From the NCBI GenBank assembly GCA_017993865.1, contig JAGOLU010000005.1, positions 1 through 19,046 of the forward strand: a DNA stretch of 19,046 nucleotides, written 5' to 3'. This document shows positions 7,883 through 15,560 of the stretch, one piece after another. Within the stretch, counting starts at the first letter, position 1. The number at the start of each line of letters is the position of its first letter. This DNA comes from Candidatus Woesebacteria bacterium. Lineage in GTDB: Bacteria > Patescibacteriota > Microgenomatia > UBA1406 > GWC2-37-13. Below the pieces are notes generated by a model that did no database searches, was not told the origin of the DNA, and saw nothing but the letters and a program-made list of their open reading frames with translations. Position numbers and translations under genes: made by a program.

Positions 7883-10416
7883 AGCTTGAGAAGCTTCTCT
7901 TCTATGAGATTGGCGATCTCAACGGGAGTTTGGAGCGAGCTGTAGTCTATGGGGGTCCCCACAATAACCTCTACTGTGGCGCGCTTTTTTGGCATCATGC
8001 TCCTAAAATCCTTAAACATTATTTGTGGTGCAGGCCAAACTGCGTCGTATCCGACGAGTTTAATCGGTACAACAGGACACTGAAGCTCTTGTGCGATAAA
8101 TCCAACCCCGACCTTGAATTTGTCTTGCATCACACTCCTCTGGATTCTCCCTTGGGGTGCCATAATGAGATATCTTCCACCAGATAGCAAATCCCACGTC
8201 TTTGCCAAAAACGGTATCATCGCTCCACCACTTTGATCAAGCGGTACTGCCCCCGCGACCACTTCCATCGCATACCCAAACCACTTGTTCTCCCACAATG
8301 TGTCGCGCGCAATCGAGATAGATTTAATTGCTCGATGCCCGAGGAGTCGCCATACACACGCAATGTCAACAACACCCTGATGATTCATAACAATTAAAGA
8401 ACCAGGAGCCAGATGCTTCAAGTTTTCTTTGTTTGTTATCTGTAATTTCGCGAAATACGAGTGGACTGGGAAAGAGAAAAGATGCAAGACTATCAACCGC
8501 AACAACTCTCCCCATCTGGTGAATTGCCATGTGCGATAAAACATCTCCTGTCCAGTGTTTTTGCCCTCAGTGATCATTGTCGACACATCAGTCACGGTTG
8601 TTTTTGAGTTGATCGCCACCGCATCGATGGTCACGCCTAGGTGCTCTTCGATACTGGCGACTAATTCTCCACGATCGAGCGAATCAAGACCCAGATCTGA
8701 TGCGAGAATATCCTCGTCTCTGATCTTTGTTTTATCTATCTTGCTTATGGAAGATAATATGCTTTTGAGATCAAGATATTCTGCAACCTTTGGCATAAGG
8801 TGCTCGATCTGCTCCTTTGAATTGTCAGATTCGAACAGTATTTTTTTAATAAGTTTACGATCTAACTTTAGTGTGGGTGTGCGGGGGAAATCATTTCCTT
8901 TCCATATCGATTGACTCATGATTTGTTGCTTGGATTCTAGGAGAGTATTTATTTCTTTCATCACAGCCTCTTCATCGAAAGTAGTAAAGTCTTTGGGGAT
9001 GAGGATGGCGTGAATCTTATCTGCTGTTCCATCTGACACCCCAATCACACACACATCTTTGATTGAGGTATTCTTCATTATTGTCTTTTCAACATCTTCC
9101 ACATAGATCTTTTCGCCATTGGCAAGAACAATTTTGAAAAAGTCCCGGCCCACCACATGCAAGACTCCATTCTCAGCAAACTTCCCGATATCCCCCGTGT
9201 GGTACCACCCATTACGGAAGGCCTCTTGGGTTTTTTCTGGATTGTTATAGTATCCTTGCGAGATGCAATCACTTTTTATGAGTATTTGGCCATTTTCATC
9301 TAGCTTGATCTGGACCCCCTCCACAGGTTTACCAACGTTACCTACCCCAAACTCTCCGTTGTTGGCTGAAGCCATTGCAGTGACTTCTGTTGCTCCATAG
9401 CCTTCCAAAATCCGGAAACCCATATGTACAAAATTATTACCAATATGATAATTAAGAGGTGCGCCGCCGCAACCAATGAACCTTAGTCTTCCGCCAAAAA
9501 CTGCATGGATATTGCGAAAAAGCAACCTTCTTATTTGAGAAGGCACGTATTTTGAAATTACCAGCGCAGTGGTGAGCGTCTGAAATTTACCTCGATTTCG
9601 CGCCTCTTCTTCTATCCTTGCCCAGAAAAGCGCGAGCAGTTGAGGAACAAAGACAAGATAAGTGGGTCTCACATCCACCATCGCCTTTCTGAGACGATAG
9701 GTGTTCACGCGGGTCATATACGTCACCGATGATCCTATGGTCATCGCCACAAACAGACCAATTACCTGTTCGAGCATATGACTCAGGGGGAGAATCGAGA
9801 TTGTGTGGTGATGGATGTGTTTGTCGGGAATAATGGGGTAGATCGCTTTCAGATTAGAGATAATATTTTTTTGCGAAATCATGACTCCCTTAGGGACTCC
9901 GGTTGTTCCCGATGTATATACAATCTCGCAAAGGCTGTTTGGGTCAGTGCATAGGGGGAATGGTTCAACAGTATCTGAGACGGGCTTGGCCCGTGCGAGA
10001 AGATCTTCAATGATAAATTGCGCAGATATCTTTGTATGTAGCTTAGACTCGTCGAGCATGCGCGAAATAAAAATAGCGGCAGGATTTGTTTGGCCAATGA
10101 TGCTCTCGATAATCTCAGGTGATGTCCGGAAATCAATAGGAACTGCCACAATGCCGTATAAAAAGAGTGAAAGTAGAATTACAGAATACTCTGGACAATT
10201 TAATCCCCATATTAGAACCTTATCGCCAGGTTTCACTCCATGAGATTTGAGAAGATGGATAACTGAGCGAGCGTGGGTGGGAATATCCTGAAAGTATACG
10301 CGCTCGCGTATGATCCTCCGTCTAATTTCAAATGCGATGCGACCATGGTAAGTCGTAGCGGATGCAAGAACGAGATCGGTGATGGTGTTACATTCGTATA
10401 ATCTAGATTTAGACAT
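7879..10416 (-). CDS. Acyl-AMP ligase / acyl carrier protein / PlsC-like acyltransferase fusion
   Basis: An 845-residue three-part protein. Residues 1 to about 525 are an AMP-forming fatty acid ligase: YTSGTTGVPKGV (167-178), EGYGATE (338-344), HTGD (406-409), GRDFFKIVLANGEKI (423-437), and RTPTLKLDR (512-520) with the C-terminal lysine. Residues about 544-616 are a carrier domain with LGLDSLD, S579 being the phosphopantetheine site. Residues about 640-845 are a PlsC-type acyltransferase with NHQGVVD (678-684; H679 and D684 give the HX4D pair) and CPVVPIKLVG (780-789). Motif III is APQGR (753-757) where the family has PEGTR. It should load a fatty acid onto its own carrier and pass it to an acceptor, as E. 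coli Aas does with a separate ACP and the reverse domain order. The ATG overlaps the CaiB-type gene's stop by 8 bases; an earlier TTG-type start (10479) is not needed. Confidence 0.9.
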   Translation of the reverse strand: MSKSRLYECNTITDLVLASATTYHGRIAFEIRRRIIRERVYFQDIPTHARSVIHLLKSHGVKPGDKVLIWGLNCPEYSVILLSLFLYGIVAVPIDFRTSPEIIESIIGQTNPAAIFISRMLDESKLHTKISAQFIIEDLLARAKPVSDTVEPFPLCTDPNSLCEIVYTSGTTGVPKGVMISQKNIISNLKAIYPIIPDKHIHHHTISILPLSHMLEQVIGLFVAMTIGSSVTYMTRVNTYRLRKAMVDVRPTYLVFVPQLLALFWARIEEEARNRGKFQTLTTALVISKYVPSQIRRLLFRNIHAVFGGRLRFIGCGGAPLNYHIGNNFVHMGFRILEGYGATEVTAMASANNGEFGVGNVGKPVEGVQIKLDENGQILIKSDCISQGYYNNPEKTQEAFRNGWYHTGDIGKFAENGVLHVVGRDFFKIVLANGEKIYVEDVEKTIMKNTSIKDVCVIGVSDGTADKIHAILIPKDFTTFDEEAVMKEINTLLESKQQIMSQSIWKGNDFPRTPTLKLDRKLIKKILFESDNSKEQIEHLMPKVAEYLDLKSILSSISKIDKTKIRDEDILASDLGLDSLDRGELVASIEEHLGVTIDAVAINSKTTVTDVSTMITEGKNTGQEMFYRTWQFTRWGELLRLIVLHLFSFPVHSYFAKLQITNKENLKHLAPGSLIVMNHQGVVDIACVWRLLGHRAIKSISIARDTLWENKWFGYAMEVVAGAVPLDQSGGAMIPFLAKTWDLLSGGRYLIMAPQGRIQRSVMQDKFKVGVGFIAQELQCPVVPIKLVGYDAVWPAPQIMFKDFRSMMPKKRATVEVIVGTPIDYSSLQTPVEIANLIEEKLLKL

Positions 10417-11326
10417 AGCCAAGGGATTTACTTTCAAGATATGAGAGAACGGGAGTAAAGCAATCAATATGCAAATCAACCCACTCTTGTTGTGTTTTTG
10501 ATGAAATTACGCTACCGATTTCCTCTCGGATATTAGGAGAGGTGTCAAATTGATCATTGCCGATACTATTGAGACCGGTTGTCTCACAAAAGTCACCCCA
10601 GAAAGATCGCTCAATCGCTGCAAGCGCCATATATTTATTGTCTTTTGTTTGATACAGTGAGTAGCATGGATATTCGCCCCACAGGATAAACTCACTTGAG
10701 GTAAGATCTCGCTTCAGGTGGTCGGCTGGAGCATTCACAAAGGCACTCGCGCTGAGTATTGATTGCATCATGGAAACGTGAAGATGCTTTGATTCACCCT
10801 GCAAAAGAGCGGCAAGAATTTGTGCTACTGCTTCATACGAAGTAATGATGTCTGCAAACGGAAGTGAGGGGATGCGATAGGCATTTTGCAGTGTGAGAAA
10901 ACCGCTGTAGCCTAACACATTTAAATCATGGGCAGGCAGCGACGATAGAGGATGCTCATGGCCAAAGCCGGATATAGAACAATATACTATCTTAGGGTTC
11001 AGCGCATGGCAATCTGCGTATCCGACACCAAGTTTATCCATGCGACCTGGCTTGTAGTTTTCAATAAGAACATCGCTTTCGCTAATCATGTGTCGAACTT
11101 TTTGCATATCTTCTGCGAGTCGAAAGTCTACTCGAACTACGTTTTTAGCTTCATTAATCTTAGAATAAGACACAGAGACGCCGCCCTCTGTGGGCCATAG
11201 CTGGCGGAGCGGGTCACTGTTTCTTAAATCTTCTACCTTGGTGACTTCAAAATCATATGACTGCAATAGATGGGCCGCAAACGGGCCAGGGAGTAGGGTT
11301 GATAGATCAAGAACTCTGTATTTCAT
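10409..11326 (-). CDS. CaiB/BaiF family protein, alpha-methylacyl-CoA racemase-like
   Basis: A 305-residue family III CoA-transferase fold. The N-terminus has VLDLSTLLPGPFAAHLL, the CoA-binding start of the family, then SDVLIENYKPGRMDKLGVGY and IVYCSISGFG. The residues used for racemisation in alpha-methylacyl-CoA racemase look kept: the HDLN motif (H133, D134), the aspartate of FADI (D159) and the glutamate of AAIERSF (E239). It is shorter than the usual 360 residues or so, mainly at the C-terminus. It could epimerise 2-methyl-branched acyl thioesters or move CoA between acids; the racemase pattern is the better fit. The ATG at 11326 overlaps the acpS stop as ATGA; an earlier TTG at 11338 is less likely. 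It sits between acpS and the ligase fusion, with overlaps on both sides. Confidence 0.85.
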   Translation of the reverse strand: MKYRVLDLSTLLPGPFAAHLLQSYDFEVTKVEDLRNSDPLRQLWPTEGGVSVSYSKINEAKNVVRVDFRLAEDMQKVRHMISESDVLIENYKPGRMDKLGVGYADCHALNPKIVYCSISGFGHEHPLSSLPAHDLNVLGYSGFLTLQNAYRIPSLPFADIITSYEAVAQILAALLQGESKHLHVSMMQSILSASAFVNAPADHLKRDLTSSEFILWGEYPCYSLYQTKDNKYMALAAIERSFWGDFCETTGLNSIGNDQFDTSPNIREEIGSVISSKTQQEWVDLHIDCFTPVLSYLESKSLGYV

Positions 11327-11661
11327 AGTGTTATCCAAATGGCGACTGCAACGGCTGTTGCATCTGTGTGACTGATGGAAACCTCCAAATCTGCGATTTC
11401 ATTCCCTTCGGAATCGTGAACCACTGGCTTTCCAGTTACAGAATTTAATATCTTTACTGCAAGATAATCTGCAACCTTAATGTACCCAGTTTTCATAAGA
11501 GCTTCTTTTGCAGCGAATATCCCTGCGAGGTGTGCGTTAGTCTTGTTGACAATCTCTTGAGGCGAGAAATGGTTGTTTATAAAAGACTGCCCGCCAGCGC
11601 TCAGCGATCTCTGGAAATGTTCAATGGAGACTATGTCAATTCCGATGGACATATTGGGCAT
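11323..11661 (-). CDS. acpS: Holo-[acyl-carrier-protein] synthase
   Basis: A 112-residue AcpS-type phosphopantetheinyl transferase. It moves the 4'-phosphopantetheine of CoA onto a carrier-protein serine. The metal-binding GIDIV (7-11, D9) and the FAAKEALMK helix (49-57, E53) are in place, and VSISHTDATAVAVA (94-107) is the closing family motif. The only carrier domain in the window is in the fusion protein two genes downstream, which is the obvious substrate. The ATG at 11661 comes one base after the TAG of the hydrolase gene; a second ATG at 11652 is also possible. The stop forms ATGA with the next gene, so coupling is likely. Confidence 0.92.
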   Translation of the reverse strand: MPNMSIGIDIVSIEHFQRSLSAGGQSFINNHFSPQEIVNKTNAHLAGIFAAKEALMKTGYIKVADYLAVKILNSVTGKPVVHDSEGNEIADLEVSISHTDATAVAVAIWITL

Positions 11662-11662
11662 T

Positions 11663-12604
11663 CTAGGCGACCGAATGAGGTTTGTCAATCGTCCCTGTCT
11701 CTAAAAATTGGACTATAGGAACAGCAAGTTTTTGGGGTTCTGATATTCCTACTGAGTGGTCGGAATCTTCAGCCACATAAAACAACGAATTTGGAATGAG
11801 CTCGGCCAACTTCTTTGATCGAGCTAATTTAACTGCCTTGTCATTTACGGCGGTCGTTACGAGCACGGGTAGGTTGAGCGATTGAGCGATATGCGTGAAA
11901 TCCTTGTACGAAAGGTCAATTGCCAAGTCAAGAATAGTTTTTATATTAAATTGGCTCGTTTTATGAAGATATCGCAAGATAAAACGTTTCTTGCAGGTCT
12001 TGAGCACTTTGGGATACAGCTTCATGTATATCACCAAGTAAAAAACACCAATACTCAACAGCTTCACTACGCGGAAATTAATGAGCTTCACTAGCGTCAA
12101 ATGACGGGTGAAGAAGGGATATATTCGTTTCATGGTTTTTACCCGAAAAGCACTGTCAACCTCCATCTCTGCAAACTGTTCGACGCCGTCGTAGGGAGCC
12201 GAGAAGGAGATGAGCTTCTCGACACTCTGGGGATATTTGTATGCGTAGTTTATGGCATGCACCCCTCCTGTGGAATATCCAAAGAGAGAAAGCTTCTCGG
12301 TTTTGATGATTCTCTGGTGGAATTTTTGAATAATGTCTAAGTGATAGTCAAAGCCGCAGAATATATCCATGTCCGATTCAGAGCCTCCGAATCCTGGGAG
12401 ATCAAGCACATAGCACTTGGTATATGGCGCTATGAGTTTGATGAGTGGTGTCAACATAAAGCTCGCCATAGGCCACCCTGCAAGCAACAGGAGTGGCGTT
12501 TTCCCCTGATCTGACTCTTGTGGAGTTTCTTCAAGGTAGTGGATTCGTAGATCGTCGATGGTGGTGTGTTTGCTCAGAAATCTGGATGGCATACGGGGAG
12601 TCAT
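11663..12604 (-). CDS. Alpha/beta hydrolase
   Basis: A 313-residue alpha/beta-fold hydrolase. The nucleophile elbow is GYSTGG (109-114, S111), the acid is probably D255 in VNDKAV, and the histidine is H283 in DSDHSVG, so the triad appears complete. LLLLAGWP (38-45) is the oxyanion strand. Between about 145 and 230 is a basic cap domain with a hydrophobic stretch (roughly 179-195) that could touch a membrane or bind an acyl chain. Its substrate is unknown; position at the head of an acpS/acyl-ligase cluster suggests an ester or thioester of a fatty acid, for example a lysophospholipid, but this is inference. It begins 51 bases after the PBP stop, without a convincing promoter or terminator between. 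Confidence 0.85.
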   Translation of the reverse strand: MTPRMPSRFLSKHTTIDDLRIHYLEETPQESDQGKTPLLLLAGWPMASFMLTPLIKLIAPYTKCYVLDLPGFGGSESDMDIFCGFDYHLDIIQKFHQRIIKTEKLSLFGYSTGGVHAINYAYKYPQSVEKLISFSAPYDGVEQFAEMEVDSAFRVKTMKRIYPFFTRHLTLVKLINFRVVKLLSIGVFYLVIYMKLYPKVLKTCKKRFILRYLHKTSQFNIKTILDLAIDLSYKDFTHIAQSLNLPVLVTTAVNDKAVKLARSKKLAELIPNSLFYVAEDSDHSVGISEPQKLAVPIVQFLETGTIDKPHSVA

Positions 12605-12655
12605 TGTACATGAGATTTGTCCGACATGGTGGTGCTGAGAGCACGCTTCATGTTC

Positions 12656-14926
12656 CTAATGTGCGCAATCAAGACAATACACTGAAAATTTGTCTTTTAT
12701 TACCGTCTTCTCTCGCTGTTCAGTGTTCTCCTCACCTTCTTTTGCCTGTTTATCGGTATCACGGTTTACCCACACCATTGCTTTCTCCGTTGTGGCAGTG
12801 CGGACGTTCTCTGAGCCTTTAATAAAATATTCGAAACGAGAATCGGAGCAATCTCCACCATCTCCACCTTGCAATCTCCCGTCTGAACATACTTGTCGAC
12901 CCACTACTGTCTCTGGTTTTGTCGGCCATAAGTCAGGCTGGTCTTTCAAAATGGATGTCATAATTTTGTTCCAAATGGGTGCAGCCCCGGTCACTCCTGA
13001 TGCAAGGTACTGGTTCATGGGAGTATTGTCGTTATTGCCTACCCATACCGCAACCAAGAAGTTGGGGGTATATCCAATTGTCCAATTATCTCGTTTATTG
13101 TCGGTGGTACCTGTTTTTACGGAGACGGCAGCGTGATCCTTAATGTTTAATTCTGAGCTCGGGCCAAATGCCTTGGTTCGGGCGTTGTTATCAAGGAGGA
13201 TGTGAGATATCAGGTATGAGGTATCTTCTGATATTGCACGTTTACCGTTCATAGCGAGATAGTTCGGCATAGGAAGTGAGCTCTTTATATCTTTCACATA
13301 GTTTGGATCTTCGAACTGATATAGGACTTTGCCTTGCGGATCGGTGATCTTCAAAATAGATTGGACCTTGCGTGGTTTCCCTCTGTTGGGGAATGCAGAA
13401 TATGCTTGTGCGAGCTCGTACATGGGGAGCTCACCTCCGCCCAAGGTGAGAGAAAGCCCATATCGACTCGGGTCTTTTTTAAAGGTGTCTATAAGGAATG
13501 CCGATGAAGATGCGATAAATGTATCAACCGTATTAAGCGCCATGACTTTGACGGCAATAATATTATTTGAGTTGCCAAGGGCGAACCGTATCTGAGTAGG
13601 ACCACCGAACCCACCTTCGTAATTACCCGGACAATACGATTTAACGGTATTTGAGAAACATGTCGGTGCGTCTACCAGGACACTCGCTGGCGTAATAAGT
13701 TTTTGATCGAGCGCAATTGCGTAGTTGATTGGTTTGATGCTCGAGCCTGGTTGACGATTTTCTGCAGTAACTACATTAAAAGAACCAGAAGGGCTCGCGA
13801 AGTAGTCAGCTGAACCTACCATAGCAAGGATCTCTCCTGTCACCGGTCGCGTGACCAAAGATGCAGCGTTACCAACATTGAGGTATTTAATCTCCTCAAG
13901 TTCTTCTTGCACAATCTTTTCTGATTGTTCTTGTATCTCCAAATCTAACGTAGTGTATATATTAAGTCCTCCTTTTCCGACAAGCTCATCACCGAACTCT
14001 TCATCCAAAATATTTTTGACATAAAATACAAAGTGAGGAGCTTTGATAGATATATGAGGAGGCTTTACACTAAGCTCAGATTTCACTGCCTGATCATATT
14101 GTTTTTGAGTAATGTACTTTTGCTCAAACATTTTTAAAAGGACATCATTTCTGCGAGACTTCGCGAGCTGGGGGTTTGCATACGGGCTATACTTGCTTGG
14201 TGCCTGAGGAAGACCTGCGAGGAATGCAGATTCTGCAATCGTAAGGTCTTTTGCGCCCTTGCCAAAGTACATATTCGTGGCTTCTTCAATACCGTATGCA
14301 GAACCACCATAAGGAATTTGGTTTAGGTACATCTCAAGGATTTGGTCTTTAGTAAACTTCTTTTCTACCGCAAATGCCAAGATGATCTCTTTGACTTTGC
14401 GAATGACGGTGCGCTCTGGTGTGAGCAGCGCTTGTTTCACTAGCTGTTGAGTTATGGTAGAGCCACCTTGCAAACCTTGACGACGCACGGTCATATCGCG
14501 CACTGCCCGGAGTACACCAGACAGAAGTGATATACCCGAATGCTTATAGAAGTCCTTGTCTTCAATTGCGATTGCAGATTGTCCAACATATTTCGGCAAT
14601 GTTTTGAGTCGAACTGCAGTACGATTCTGATCGTCGAAAATCTCATAGAGCAATTCCCCATTGCGATCATAAATGTGGGAAGAGAGAGCGGTTGATTGGA
14701 AATTGTTCAGTTTGTCTGGACTTGGCAGATCTTTGAGAATAAATTTGTAGACCGACCAAATACTCAACACACAGATCAAAGCAAAAGAAGCCGCTACTAC
14801 AGACAAAATAACCACCTTTGATCGAGGCATCCCCAGGAGCAGCGCATGGGCTTTCTTGAGGCGATTATGATGATTTACTCCGTGTGTATCATGCGCGAAA
14901 GGAGTATGATTGTGTGGGTTTGACAT
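12656..14926 (-). CDS. Penicillin-binding protein 1A (bifunctional transglycosylase/transpeptidase)
   Basis: A 756-residue class A PBP that polymerises lipid II and cross-links peptidoglycan. A His-rich cytoplasmic tail is followed by one membrane helix (about 38-62). The GT51 domain has IEDKDFYKHSG (121-131, catalytic E122), QGGSTITQQLVKQ (153-165) and the IPYGGSAYGIEEA region (204-216). The transpeptidase has SSIK (395-398, S395), SNN (453-455) and KTG (604-606). All catalytic motifs are intact. The C-terminal tail (about 678-756) carries two cysteine pairs (C680/C693 and C751/C754) and a charged, probably disordered stretch. It starts 13 bases after an extended -10 box and has no Shine-Dalgarno site. 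It may be cotranscribed with the lipid-type genes that follow. Confidence 0.94.
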   Translation of the reverse strand: MSNPHNHTPFAHDTHGVNHHNRLKKAHALLLGMPRSKVVILSVVAASFALICVLSIWSVYKFILKDLPSPDKLNNFQSTALSSHIYDRNGELLYEIFDDQNRTAVRLKTLPKYVGQSAIAIEDKDFYKHSGISLLSGVLRAVRDMTVRRQGLQGGSTITQQLVKQALLTPERTVIRKVKEIILAFAVEKKFTKDQILEMYLNQIPYGGSAYGIEEATNMYFGKGAKDLTIAESAFLAGLPQAPSKYSPYANPQLAKSRRNDVLLKMFEQKYITQKQYDQAVKSELSVKPPHISIKAPHFVFYVKNILDEEFGDELVGKGGLNIYTTLDLEIQEQSEKIVQEELEEIKYLNVGNAASLVTRPVTGEILAMVGSADYFASPSGSFNVVTAENRQPGSSIKPINYAIALDQKLITPASVLVDAPTCFSNTVKSYCPGNYEGGFGGPTQIRFALGNSNNIIAVKVMALNTVDTFIASSSAFLIDTFKKDPSRYGLSLTLGGGELPMYELAQAYSAFPNRGKPRKVQSILKITDPQGKVLYQFEDPNYVKDIKSSLPMPNYLAMNGKRAISEDTSYLISHILLDNNARTKAFGPSSELNIKDHAAVSVKTGTTDNKRDNWTIGYTPNFLVAVWVGNNDNTPMNQYLASGVTGAAPIWNKIMTSILKDQPDLWPTKPETVVGRQVCSDGRLQGGDGGDCSDSRFEYFIKGSENVRTATTEKAMVWVNRDTDKQAKEGEENTEQREKTVIKDKFSVYCLDCAH

Positions 14927-14939
14927 GGTTCAGGGAGGC

Positions 14940-14948
14940 ATTGTAGCA
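14940..14948 (-). promoter_or_regulatory. Extended -10 promoter of the PBP1A gene
   Basis: On the minus strand TGC precedes TACAAT (14945-14940). The start codon at 14926 is 13 bases beyond, so the leader would be about 6 bases. No clear -35 box is seen. Confidence 0.5.
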
Positions 14949-15036
14949 TATTTTCTTTGGTCGGTAGTCGATATGTGTAGCTGCTCAATAAGCACTTAAG
15001 AGCATTACTCTAGCACACAAAGAAAAGGTCTTTGTA

Positions 15037-15062
15037 TATAATAGGAGCATGGCTCCATGCTC
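15037..15062 (+). promoter_or_regulatory. TATAAT box followed by an 18-base palindrome
   Basis: A perfect TATAAT (15037-15042) is followed after two bases by an inverted repeat: GAGCATGG (15045-15052) and CCATGCTC (15055-15062) around CT. The repeat spans the expected start of transcription and two ATG codons (15049 and 15057). It could be an operator or a 5' hairpin. There is no U-tract, so it is not an intrinsic terminator. The minus-strand PBP promoter lies about 90 bases away. Confidence 0.5.
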
Positions 15063-15237
15063 TTCCGAAACTTGTCCTTGCAGACCGCGTCTAAAATATC
15101 CTTTTTATGGCATGAGCCCGTATCAGGAAGATTGGTCACCAGAGCCAGATCCTCGGCCATCTGTAGCACCATCCAACCCAACCATTCAATGCCCACCAAC
15201 TTCTTCGCATATTCAACCTGCTCCACAACTGGAATAA
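15049..15237 (+). CDS. Small Pro/Cys-rich protein, unknown
   Basis: A possible 62-residue protein. I do not recognise it. The N-terminus carries three cysteines (CSSETCPC), the middle has LKYPFYGMSPYQEDW, and the C-terminal half is rich in proline and serine, likely disordered. Support comes from a TATAAT box 6 bases before the ATG, the same spacing as at ftsK and the 18499 gene. Against it: an overlapping frame from ATG 15057 has a better-spaced AGGAG, and the complementary strand is also open here (15328-15005). It lies between the divergent PBP gene and rpsO. The region is transcribed in all likelihood, but which frame is used is uncertain. Confidence 0.35.
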   Translation: MAPCSSETCPCRPRLKYPFYGMSPYQEDWSPEPDPRPSVAPSNPTIQCPPTSSHIQPAPQLE

Positions 15238-15267
15238 GTATTTTTCTCTTCCCACTTTCATGTTCTG

Positions 15268-15276
15268 TGATATAAT
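15268..15276 (+). promoter_or_regulatory. Extended -10 promoter of rpsO
   Basis: TGA followed by a perfect TATAAT (15271-15276) lies 14 bases before the rpsO ATG, giving a leader of about 7 bases. The -35 region is weak and no Shine-Dalgarno site fits in the short leader. Confidence 0.55.
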
Positions 15277-15290
15277 GTCCACTATCAAAT

Positions 15291-15560
15291 ATGATCACCT
15301 TACCTGACGATAAACACCAAATCATCAAAAAATTCTCTCAGCACGACGGGGACACTGGCTCTCCAGAAGTGCAAGTTGCATTGCTCTCTCACAAGATTCA
15401 AAAGCTTTCTCAACACCTTGATCAAAACAAAAAAGACAATCATTCACGCAGAGGTCTTCTCAAGATTATCGCCAAAAGACGTCGCATATTAGGATATTTA
15501 ACCAGGCTAGACGAGAAAAGATACAAAAGCCTCATAGACGTGTTGGACATGAAGAAATGA
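15291..15560 (+). CDS. rpsO: Small ribosomal subunit protein uS15
   Basis: An 89-residue protein of the standard S15 length, binding the central domain of 16S rRNA early in 30S assembly. The family motifs are present: the GDTGSPEVQVALLS segment (20-33), the HDQ/NKKDNHSRRGLLKI helix (43-58) with the RNA-contacting HSRRGL, and the RRRILGYLTRLDEKRYKSLI stretch (64-83). The following gene in this direction is pnp, the classical bacterial neighbour of rpsO, but here 357 bases separate them. Confidence 0.97.
   Translation: MITLPDDKHQIIKKFSQHDGDTGSPEVQVALLSHKIQKLSQHLDQNKKDNHSRRGLLKIIAKRRRILGYLTRLDEKRYKSLIDVLDMKK

Noticed and set aside
12632..12644. Small hairpin (GTGCT-GAG-AGCAC) between PBP1A and the hydrolase gene, as terminator
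   Set aside because: Only five pairs and no U-tract on either strand.
15005..15328. 107-codon minus-strand frame opposite rpsO's start
   Set aside because: It starts inside rpsO with no promoter and matches no family, though its middle part looks helical, so it is kept only as a competitor to the small plus-strand frame.
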